Source of the DNA: Microbacterium oleivorans NBRC 103075
GTDB taxonomy: Bacteria; Actinomycetota; Actinomycetes; Actinomycetales; Microbacteriaceae
NCBI RefSeq assembly: GCF_001552475.1
Contig: NZ_BCRG01000002.1
Coordinates: 248,001 to 312,000, forward strand
Length of the DNA stretch: 64,000 nt
Reading direction: 5' to 3'
The notes under the pieces were generated by a model. The model was not told the origin of the DNA. It made no database searches and saw only the letters and a program-made list of their open reading frames with translations. The position numbers and the translations under genes are program-made. Shown piece after piece: positions 27,653-34,905 of this stretch. The first letter of the stretch is position 1, and each line of letters starts with the position of its first letter.

Positions 27653-27706
27653 ACCGCCGAGACGATGACTCCCTCCCGAGGCTGAGCGGCGTGCGAGGAT
27701 GGCCGC

Positions 27707-28411
27707 GTGTGGGTGACAGAGGTGCTGCCGTCGTCCGGTGAGCGTGTGGACGCCGCGAGTCCGGAGGGACGCCGTTGGCTCGCCCACCGCTACGCGCCCG
27801 CCGAGGAGAACTGGGTTCGCCTCAACATGATCACGTCCCTGACAGGCTCCGCCGTCGGGCCCGACGGCACCAGCAACACCCTGACGAACCGAGCCGATCG
27901 AGCGATCCTGGGAGTCATCCGGGCCGGCGCCGATGCCATCATCGTCGGTGCGGAGACCGTACGCGCCGAGGGCTACCTCCTGCCGCGCCGCTCACGTTTG
28001 GCGGTCATCACCGGGTCGGGCAACCTCGCGGGCCACCGCCTCGACCCCGATCCCGACGGACCGGACGATCAGGTCCTTCTCGTCATGCCGCCCGACGTCG
28101 AAGCGCCCCCGACATCTCATGGGGTCACCGTCGTCCGCGTCGCGGCTCCCGACGGACGGATGACGGCGACCGGCATCCTGTCCACCCTCACCACGCGTGG
28201 CCTCCGCCACATCGTCTGCGAGGGCGGTCCGATGCTGGCGGCGCAGTTCGCCGCCGACGACCTCATCGATGAGTACTGCGTCACGGCGGCACCGCACCTG
28301 GTCCCGACAGCGGGACCGTTCCTTCCGCTCCGACGGCCGATCGACACGTGGCCCGCCGGCGTCCTCGTCGATGACGACGGGTTCAGTTACCTGCGGCTTC
28401 GACGACGCTGA
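27707..28411 (+). CDS. Pyrimidine reductase family protein (RibD C-terminal, DHFR-like fold)
   Basis: 234 residues. VRLNMITSLTGSAVGPDGTSNTLTNRADRAILGVIRAGADAIIVGAETVRAEGY is the RibD C-terminal/dihydrofolate-reductase-like NADPH-binding core (positions about 38-90), and CEGGPMLAAQFAADDLIDEYCVTAAPHLV is the matching C-terminal motif. It could reduce the ribosylamino-pyrimidine of riboflavin synthesis or another pteridine-like substrate; no rib genes adjoin it. GTG start with GAGGAT and six bases before it. Its last 29 bases overlap the convergent broken hydrolase gene. Confidence 0.88.
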   Translation: MWVTEVLPSSGERVDAASPEGRRWLAHRYAPAEENWVRLNMITSLTGSAVGPDGTSNTLTNRADRAILGVIRAGADAIIVGAETVRAEGYLLPRRSRLAVITGSGNLAGHRLDPDPDGPDDQVLLVMPPDVEAPPTSHGVTVVRVAAPDGRMTATGILSTLTTRGLRHIVCEGGPMLAAQFAADDLIDEYCVTAAPHLVPTAGPFLPLRRPIDTWPAGVLVDDDGFSYLRLRRR

Positions 28412-29620
28412 GTCCCTGGGCGTCGAGCCACTCGCGGACCCGCGAGGTCCACCGCTCCTCGTCGTAGTTCCAGAGCTTGGTGTGCCGAGCTCCGTCGAAC
28501 ACTTCGAGATCGATGAGGTCGGGTCGCAGGTCCCGCAGTGCGCGAGACGCCTCCGAGGGGACGAAGTCATCACCGTCGCTGTGGAGGATCAGGGTCGGGA
28601 TGACCAGCTCCGTCGCACGAGCCAGGACATCGAGCCTGCCCCAGACGATCGGGTCGGCCGCCCGGTCAGCGGTGACGCCCATGTGCGGGTCAGCGCGCCG
28701 AGGGCGGCCCGCGTCAGGGGGCGGGGGATGCGGCTCGCGTCCGCGTGATGTGTGAGGACCTGCCGCCAGTCGACGACCGGCGAATCGAGTACGACGCCCT
28801 CGATGAGGTCGCGATGAGCGGAGTTCACTGCGAGTTGCATCGCGATGGCACCGCCCATGGACCAGCCCATCAAGACGATGCGGCGCGCGCCGGCACGGCG
28901 GGCGTACCCGATCGCTCGGTCGACGTCGCGCCACTCCGTCCCGCCGAGCGCCGACGTGCCGCCCCTGCTCCGCGGGGCATCGTCGTCGTTCCGGTAGGAC
29001 GTCAAGATCGACGTGATCCCTGCCGCGTGGAACACCGGCACGGCCCGGAGCGTCTCGGCACGCGTGGTGCCCCGCCCGTGGATGTGCACCGCCCAGATAT
29101 CCGTGGGCTGATTGGCATCCGTCGGCTGGCCGGCCGGGAAGACCCAGGCCGGGCACGGGCCGAGGGCTGTCGGCACCGACACACGCTCGAACGGGAGGTG
29201 CAGCTCGGCGGGGTCGGCGAAATACCATCCGCTGAAGGCCGCGGCAGAATCCAGTCGATCGCTCTCGTCGATCTCGGTCAGCAGCTTGCGGGTGACGGTG
29301 TCTCCCCGGGCCGACAGCACCGTGCCGAGCTTGATGTAGCGCTGCGTACCCGTCGTGAAGAGTCCGTACCGCCCCGGCAGAACCGTGTCGTCCGAGCGAG
29401 AGAGAGTGATGGTCTGCGCAGCGGTGTCGACGTCGACGATCGTCGTGTCCGGCGTGCGAACGGAGAGTGTCACGACGCGCCGTGCGACACGCCCGGCAAG
29501 GAGCGCGAGCAGACCCGTCGCGCTCACGAAAGCGGTCGCGAGGGCGACGATCGTGCTGCGGAGAGCGACCACGGCTCCCGACCGGGCGTCGCGCGGAACG
29601 GCGCGCCTGGAAGCCTTCAT
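28383..29620 (-). pseudogene. Alpha/beta hydrolase gene broken by a frameshift
   Basis: The first frame (29620 to about 28690) encodes an N-terminal membrane anchor (about 18-45) and a hydrolase core with VHIHGRGTTRAETLRAVP and the nucleophile elbow VLMGWSMGGAIAMQ. The second frame (about 28690 to 28383) supplies the missing C-terminal third: PTLILHSDGDDFVPSEASRALRDLRPD with the acid residue and ARHTKLWNYDEERW with the catalytic His. One base is missing (or two gained) near 28684-28700 around an ACCCG. Read unshifted, the first frame ends at 28589 in nonsense. Either a recent pseudogene or a sequencing error; repaired, it would be about 412 residues with a full Ser-Asp-His triad. Confidence 0.85.
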
Positions 29621-29633
29621 GGTGCCCTCACTC

Positions 29634-29639
29634 TAGTCT
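29634..29639 (+). promoter_or_regulatory. -10 element of the DUF3000 gene (leaderless), overlapping the hydrolase promoter
   Basis: TAGTCT followed by GTCGCC and GTG 29646. On the other strand the same bases contribute to TAGAGT nine bases before the hydrolase ATG; only 25 bases separate the two start codons. Confidence 0.55.
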
Positions 29640-29645
29640 GTCGCC

Positions 29646-30227
29646 GTGACCGAACCCCCGTCCGGGACGCCGGAATTCCTCGCCGTCAGCGATGAGCTGC
29701 GCGAGCTGCGCTTCCGCGACGACTTCATCGTCCGCGAGATCGCGGCCCCCTCCTCCCTCGCGCCCGACGCGATCGCCTTCGCCGGAGATGTCCGGCCAGA
29801 GGAAGACGGGGAGTCGCCCTACGGCACGGGACGGATCGTCATCCTGCACGACGCGTCCGAGCCGGATGCCTGGGGCAGCGCCTGGCGGATCGTCTGCTTT
29901 GCGCAGGCACCGCTCGAACCGGAGATCGGTACCGACCCGCTCCTGGCCGACGTAGCCTGGTCGTGGCTGGTCGATGCCCTCGCCGCTCGCGGAGCGACGT
30001 TCCATGCGGCATCCGGCACGGCGACCAAGACCCTGTCGAAGGGATTCGGGACGCTGGCAGCGGAAGGCGACGGCGCGCAGATCGAGCTTCGCGCATCGTG
30101 GTCTCCCGAAGGAAACCTGACCAGTCACATGGACGCCTGGGGTGAGCTGGTCTGCATGCTGGCCGGTCTTCCCCCGGGCTCGGAGAACATCGCCGTTTTC
30201 GGCGGGCAGCGGAGTACACGTGGCTGA
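29646..30227 (+). CDS. DUF3000 family protein
   Basis: 193 residues of an actinobacteria-specific family; recognised motifs are GTGRIVILHDASEPDAWGSAWRIVCFAQAPLE, DPLLADVAWSWLVDAL and SWSPEGNLTSHMDAWGELVCMLAGLPP. No signal peptide or membrane segment. The fixed position just upstream of the RNase D gene (8-base overlap) is conserved in actinobacteria and suggests an RNA-related role, but none is established. GTG start, probably leaderless. Confidence 0.9.
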   Translation: MTEPPSGTPEFLAVSDELRELRFRDDFIVREIAAPSSLAPDAIAFAGDVRPEEDGESPYGTGRIVILHDASEPDAWGSAWRIVCFAQAPLEPEIGTDPLLADVAWSWLVDALAARGATFHAASGTATKTLSKGFGTLAAEGDGAQIELRASWSPEGNLTSHMDAWGELVCMLAGLPPGSENIAVFGGQRSTRG

Positions 30228-31416
30228 ATACGAGGTCATCGCCGATCAGGATGCGGCGGCGGCAGCAGCGTCGCGCTTGGCGGCGGGCAAGGGTCCCGTC
30301 GCCGTCGATGTGGAGCGAGCATCGGGTTTCCGATATTCGCAGCGTGCGTACCTGATCCAGGTGTACCGACGCGGAAGCGAGGCGTTCCTCTTCGACCCTC
30401 CCGCAATCGGTGACCTTTCAGCGCTTCAGGCGGCGATCGGCGACGAGGAATGGGTTCTCCACGCAGCGAGCCAGGATCTCCCCTCGCTCCGAGAAGCCGG
30501 ACTCGAGCCGCCTCGAATCTTCGACACCGAGCTCGCCGCCCGCCTGCTCGGCCACGAGCGCGTCGGACTCGGAGCCGTCGTCGAGCAGACCCTCGGGATC
30601 TCGCTCGCGAAGGCGCACTCGGCCGCAGACTGGTCGACGCGCCCGCTCCCGCAGGGCTGGTTGGAGTACGCCGCTCTCGACGTACTGCACCTCATCGACG
30701 TTCGAGATGCACTCGCCGCTGAACTCGAGGAGCAGGGCAAGACCGCGTTCGCCGAGGAGGAGTTCGATGCCGTTCGCACGCGCGCACCAAAGCCGCCGCG
30801 CGAGGAACCGTGGCGGCGTCTGAGTGGTCTTCACACGGTGCGGGGGCGTCGCGCGCTCGCTGTCGCGCGAGCGCTGTGGGCCGCTCGTGAGGACTTCGCC
30901 CGGGAGGAGGATGTCTCCCCCGGCCGCTTGGTGCCCGACCGCTCACTCGTGGCTGCCGTCATCGCCGATCCGGTCACCAAGCAGGACCTCGCTCGCGTCA
31001 AGGACTTCACCGGACGGGCGAGCCGCAGCCAGTTGGACCGCTGGTGGGCGGCGATCGAGGCGGGACGAAACGACCCCGCTCTTCCCCCCGAGCGCGGCAC
31101 CGGCGACGGGATGCCGCCGCCCCGGGCGTGGGTGGACCGAAACCCCGCGGCGGATGCACGGCTGAAAGCCGCGCGGCCCGTCGTGGAGGCACGTGCGGAG
31201 GAACTCCACATGCCGACGGAGAACCTCCTCACGCCCGATCTCCTGCGTCGAGTGGCCTGGAGTCCGCCTGCCGAGATCGACGCGGCATCCGTGGGAGAGG
31301 CGCTTCGCGAGCTGGGTGCCCGGTCGTGGCAGGTTGAACAGACTGCACAGGTGATCGCCGCAGCCTTTGTGGATTCCGTGCAGACCCCGGACGAAGCGTC
31401 GGAACCTGCTTCGTAG
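30220..31416 (+). CDS. Ribonuclease D-like 3'-5' exonuclease with HRDC domain
   Basis: 398 residues. The DEDD exonuclease core is visible: D-x-E in AVDVERASGFRYSQRAYLIQV, D in LHAASQDLPSL, and Y-x3-D in YAALDVLHLIDV; an HRDC domain follows (about 208-290). Expected to trim 3' ends of tRNA and other stable RNAs. GTG 30220 lies five bases after GGAG and inside the end of the DUF3000 gene, so the two are coupled. The C-terminal region after the HRDC is the usual actinobacterial extension. Confidence 0.93.
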   Translation: MAEYEVIADQDAAAAAASRLAAGKGPVAVDVERASGFRYSQRAYLIQVYRRGSEAFLFDPPAIGDLSALQAAIGDEEWVLHAASQDLPSLREAGLEPPRIFDTELAARLLGHERVGLGAVVEQTLGISLAKAHSAADWSTRPLPQGWLEYAALDVLHLIDVRDALAAELEEQGKTAFAEEEFDAVRTRAPKPPREEPWRRLSGLHTVRGRRALAVARALWAAREDFAREEDVSPGRLVPDRSLVAAVIADPVTKQDLARVKDFTGRASRSQLDRWWAAIEAGRNDPALPPERGTGDGMPPPRAWVDRNPAADARLKAARPVVEARAEELHMPTENLLTPDLLRRVAWSPPAEIDAASVGEALRELGARSWQVEQTAQVIAAAFVDSVQTPDEASEPAS

Positions 31417-31425
31417 GTTCGAACC
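31416..31425. promoter_or_regulatory. Palindromic operator candidate upstream of fadA
   Basis: GGTTCGAACC is a perfect ten-base palindrome over the RNase D stop codon, just upstream of the -35 position. A related copy, GGTGTGAACC (31462-31471), lies past the -10, with an 11-base CCAAT-C-ATTGG dyad (31471-31481) touching the fadA ribosome binding site. Confidence 0.45.
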
Positions 31426-31454
31426 AACCGATTTTCGCGGCTCGACCGCCTCCC

Positions 31455-31460
31455 TAGGCT
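31455..31460 (+). promoter_or_regulatory. -10 element of the fadAB operon
   Basis: TAGGCT, about 28 bases before the fadA GTG, giving a short leader that includes GGAGG. The -35 (TTTTCG) is weak, in keeping with a regulated promoter. Confidence 0.5.
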
Positions 31461-31488
31461 GGGTGTGAACCCAATCATTGGAGGCAGT

Positions 31489-32694
31489 GTGGCCGAGCTT
31501 TCGGACGTCTATTTCGTCGACGGAATACGCACCCCGTTCGGGCGTGCCGGCGAAAAAGGCATGTATTGGAACACCCGGGCCGACGACCTCGCCGTCAAGG
31601 CGACCATCGGCCTGATGGAGCGCAACCCTGGGGTCCCGGCTGAGCGCGTCGATGACGTCGCGATCGCCGCGACCAGCCAGACGGGAGAGCAGGGCCTGAC
31701 CCTCGGCCGTTCGGTTGCGATCCTCGCAGGTCTCCCGCAGACCGTCCCCGGCTTCGCGATCGACCGCATGTGCGCCGGCGCCATGACGAGCGTCACGACG
31801 ATGGCCGCATCGATCGGCGTCGGGATGTACGACGTCGCCCTCGCCGGCGGTGTCGAGCACATGGGCCACTATCCGATCGGTGGCAACGCCGACCCGAACC
31901 CGCGCTTCGTCGCGGAGAAGATGGTCGACCCGGGCGCGCTGAACATGGGCGTCACGGCCGAGCGCATCTTCGACCGCTACCCCCAGCTCACGAAGGAGCG
32001 CTCCGACCGCTTCGGCATGCTCAGCCAGCACAAGGCGCAGGCCGCCTACGAGGCCGGCAAGTTCCAGCCCGACCTCGTCTCCGTGGCCGTTAAGGATGCC
32101 GCCGGCGCGTGGGGACTCGCGACCGAGGACGAGGGGCGCCGTCCGCAGACGACGATGGCCGACCTTGCCGCTCTGAAGACCCCGTTCCGCCCGCACGGAC
32201 GGGTCACGGCCGGCACCTCGTCGCCGCTCACCGATGGGGCGACGATGTCGCTGCTCGCCGGCGGCGGTGCCGTCAAGGACCTGGGGCTTGCCCCCAAGAT
32301 GCGGCTCGTCTCGTTCGCGTTCGCGGGCGTGCAGCCCGAGATCATGGGCATCGGTCCGATCCCCTCGACCGAGAAGGCGTTGAAGAAGGCCGGCCTGAAG
32401 ATCAGCGACATCGGCCTGTTCGAGCTGAACGAGGCGTTCGCTGTGCAGGTGATCTCGCTGCTCGACCACTTCGGCATCGCCGACGACGACCCGCGGGTCA
32501 ACCCCTGGGGCGGTGCCATCGCGCTGGGCCACCCGCTCGCGGCATCCGGTGTCCGGCTCATGATCCAACTGGCGGCCCACTTCGCGGAGCACCCCGACGT
32601 GCGTTACGGCCTCACGGCCATGTGCGTGGGACTCGGTCAGGGCGGCTCCGTCATCTGGGAGAACCCGCACTACAACGGCAAGAAGAAGAAGTGA
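31489..32694 (+). CDS. fadA: Acetyl-CoA C-acyltransferase (3-ketoacyl-CoA thiolase), beta-oxidation
   Basis: 401-residue thiolase that cleaves 3-ketoacyl-CoA with CoA. Nucleophile Cys is in DRMCAGAMTSVTTMAA, catalytic His in ALGHPLAASGVRLM and the second Cys in CVGLGQGGSVIWEN; ELNEAFAVQVIS is also present. GTG 31489 follows GGAGG by four bases and starts the family-like AELSDVYFVDGIRTPFG; the earlier GTG 31465 would add eight residues. fadB follows after 11 bases, forming the trifunctional beta-oxidation pair. Confidence 0.95.
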   Translation: MAELSDVYFVDGIRTPFGRAGEKGMYWNTRADDLAVKATIGLMERNPGVPAERVDDVAIAATSQTGEQGLTLGRSVAILAGLPQTVPGFAIDRMCAGAMTSVTTMAASIGVGMYDVALAGGVEHMGHYPIGGNADPNPRFVAEKMVDPGALNMGVTAERIFDRYPQLTKERSDRFGMLSQHKAQAAYEAGKFQPDLVSVAVKDAAGAWGLATEDEGRRPQTTMADLAALKTPFRPHGRVTAGTSSPLTDGATMSLLAGGGAVKDLGLAPKMRLVSFAFAGVQPEIMGIGPIPSTEKALKKAGLKISDIGLFELNEAFAVQVISLLDHFGIADDDPRVNPWGGAIALGHPLAASGVRLMIQLAAHFAEHPDVRYGLTAMCVGLGQGGSVIWENPHYNGKKKK

Positions 32695-32705
32695 GGCCGC
32701 CGACG

Positions 32706-34847
32706 ATGACCAACTACGACCAGATCGACTTCTCGCCCCTGCTCGCCCTCTCCGATACCGAGGTCGTGACGAACTCGCCCGTGCGTCACGTCACCCTCGC
32801 CAGCGGCAAGGTGCTCGCCCTGATCACGCTGGACAACGGCCGCGATCACACCCGTCCCAACACGCTGGGGCCCGCGACGTTGACCGCTCTGAACGCGACC
32901 CTCGACACGCTCGCCGCTCGGGCGCGGGCCGGCGAGATCCAGGCCGTCGGCATCACCGGCAAGCAGTACATCCTTGCCGCCGGCGCCGACCTCAGCGAGG
33001 TCAGCAACGTCGGCTCCATCGAGAACGCGCGACTGATCGCCCAGCTCGGTCACCACGTCCTCGGCAAGCTCTCCGACCTGGGTGTTCCGTCGTTCGCGTT
33101 CGTGAACGGTCTCGCCTTGGGCGGGGGCCTCGAGATCGCGTTGAACTCCACGTACCGGACGGTCGATTCCTCGGCCGCGGCGATCGCGCTGCCTGAGGTG
33201 TTCCTCGGCATCATCCCCGGGTGGGGCGGCGCGTATCTCCTCCCCAACCTGATCGGAATCGAGAACGCTCTCGAGGTCGTCATCTCCAACCCGCTCAAGC
33301 AGAACCGGGTGCTGAAGCCTCAGCAGGCCTTCGATCTCGGCATCATGGACGCGATCTTCCCGGCCTCGAACTACCTCGAGGCGTCGTTACGCTGGGCGGA
33401 CGGCGTGCTGAGCGGTTCGGTGAAGGTCGAGCGGAAGAACGCCCCCGGCAAGATCGAGCGACTCACCAAGTGGCCGATCGCGGTCAAAATGGCCCGCGGG
33501 ATGCTCGAGTCCAAGATCGGCACCGTTCCCCGCTCCCCCTACGTCGCGCTCGATCTGCTCGACAAGGCCAAGAGCGGCACGAAGGCCGAGGGGTTCGCAC
33601 GCGAAGACGAGGCACTGGCCTCGCTCGTCACGGGCGACCAGTTCGCGGCATCCATGTACGCGTTCGATCTGGTGCAGAAGCGTGCGAAGCGCCCCGTCGG
33701 CGCGCCTGACAAGGCGCTCGCCAAAAAGGTGACGAAGGTCGGTGTGATCGGCGCGGGCCTCATGGCGAGCCAGTTCGCACTGCTGTTCGTGCGCCGGCTG
33801 CAGGTCCCCGTGTTGATCACGGACCTCGACCAGGCCCGTGTCGACAAGGGCGTCGCCTACATCCACGACGAGATCGGCAAGCTCGAGGCGAAGGGCCGGA
33901 TTGACGGCGACTCCGCCAACAAGCTCCGCGCGCTCGTGACCGGCACGACCGACAAGTCGGCCTACGCGGAGTGCGACTTCGTGATCGAGGCCGTCTTCGA
34001 AGAAGTCGGCGTCAAGCAGTCCGTCTTCGCGGAGATCGAGGCCGTCGTCGCCGAGGACGCGATCCTCGCGACGAACACGTCGTCGCTCTCGGTCGAGGAG
34101 ATCGGCGCGAAGCTCGCGCACCCCGAGCGCCTCGTCGGCTTCCACTTCTTCAACCCTGTCGCGGTCATGCCGCTCATCGAGGTCGTGAAGACGCCGAAGA
34201 CATCGGATGCCGCACTGTCGACGGCCTTCGTCGTCGCCAAGGGGCTGGGCAAGAACGCGGTCCTCACCGCCGATGCCCCCGGGTTCGTCGTCAACCGTCT
34301 CCTCGCGAAGGTCATGGGCGAAGCGGCACGCGCCGTCTACGAAGGCACGCCGGTCGCCGACGTCGAGAAGGCGTTCGGCCCGCTGGGCCTTCCGATGGGG
34401 CCGTTCCAACTCATCGACCTGGTCGGCTGGAAGGTCGCGGCCCACGTGCAGGACACCATGGTCGGTGCCTTCCCCGAGCGGTTCTACGCGAACGAGAACT
34501 TCCACGAGCTCGCCGCACTGGATGAGGTCGTCGAGAAGGACAAGGGCGGCCGGGTCACAGGATTCACGAAGGCCGCCGAGAAGGTCGCGAAGAAGGCGAC
34601 GGGATCGACACCGGCATCCGCCGACGAAATTCTCCGCCGTGTTCAGGACGGCCTCGCTCAGGAGATCAAGCTCATGCTCGAGGAGGGTGTCGTGCCCGAG
34701 GTCGAAGACATCGACCTCTGCCTCATCCTCGGCGCTGGATGGCCGTTCATCGACGGCGGCGCGACACCGTACCTCGACCGCGAGGGCGCGAGCGACCGTG
34801 TGTTCGGCGACACGTTCCACCACCCGCCGATCCGCGGGATCGCCTGA
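32706..34847 (+). CDS. fadB: 3-hydroxyacyl-CoA dehydrogenase / enoyl-CoA hydratase, multifunctional
   Basis: 713 residues. N-terminal crotonase domain (about 1-200) with oxyanion loops GITGKQYILAAGADLSEV and NGLALGGGLEIAL and catalytic Glu residues in GGGLEIAL and LPEVFLGIIPGWGG. The NAD-binding hydroxyacyl dehydrogenase domain begins at KVGVIGAGLMASQFALLF (about 340) with TNTSSLSVEEIG and FHFFNPVAVMPLIEVV, followed by two C-terminal helical domains. It performs hydration and oxidation steps before FadA. ATG 32706 follows GAGG by nine bases; the open frame extends back into fadA but is not coding there. Confidence 0.96.
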   Translation: MTNYDQIDFSPLLALSDTEVVTNSPVRHVTLASGKVLALITLDNGRDHTRPNTLGPATLTALNATLDTLAARARAGEIQAVGITGKQYILAAGADLSEVSNVGSIENARLIAQLGHHVLGKLSDLGVPSFAFVNGLALGGGLEIALNSTYRTVDSSAAAIALPEVFLGIIPGWGGAYLLPNLIGIENALEVVISNPLKQNRVLKPQQAFDLGIMDAIFPASNYLEASLRWADGVLSGSVKVERKNAPGKIERLTKWPIAVKMARGMLESKIGTVPRSPYVALDLLDKAKSGTKAEGFAREDEALASLVTGDQFAASMYAFDLVQKRAKRPVGAPDKALAKKVTKVGVIGAGLMASQFALLFVRRLQVPVLITDLDQARVDKGVAYIHDEIGKLEAKGRIDGDSANKLRALVTGTTDKSAYAECDFVIEAVFEEVGVKQSVFAEIEAVVAEDAILATNTSSLSVEEIGAKLAHPERLVGFHFFNPVAVMPLIEVVKTPKTSDAALSTAFVVAKGLGKNAVLTADAPGFVVNRLLAKVMGEAARAVYEGTPVADVEKAFGPLGLPMGPFQLIDLVGWKVAAHVQDTMVGAFPERFYANENFHELAALDEVVEKDKGGRVTGFTKAAEKVAKKATGSTPASADEILRRVQDGLAQEIKLMLEEGVVPEVEDIDLCLILGAGWPFIDGGATPYLDREGASDRVFGDTFHHPPIRGIA

Positions 34848-34852
34848 CCGGC

Positions 34853-34905
34853 GACGGACACGACGACGGCCCCGGGTGATTCCCGGGGCCGTAGTCGTGT
34901 CCGTC
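34853..34905. terminator. Long bidirectional terminator between fadB and pepN
   Basis: Arms GACGGACACGAC and GTCGTGTCCGTC, then ACGGCCCCGGG and CCCGGGGCCGT, give a stem of about 23 pairs with one mismatch and a five-base loop. It includes the first bases of the pepN stop codon, so it serves both convergent genes. Confidence 0.85.

Noticed and set aside
32109-34847. fadB extended back into fadA
   Set aside because: The extra 199 residues are an out-of-frame reading of the thiolase; ATG 32706 has a ribosome binding site and the family start.
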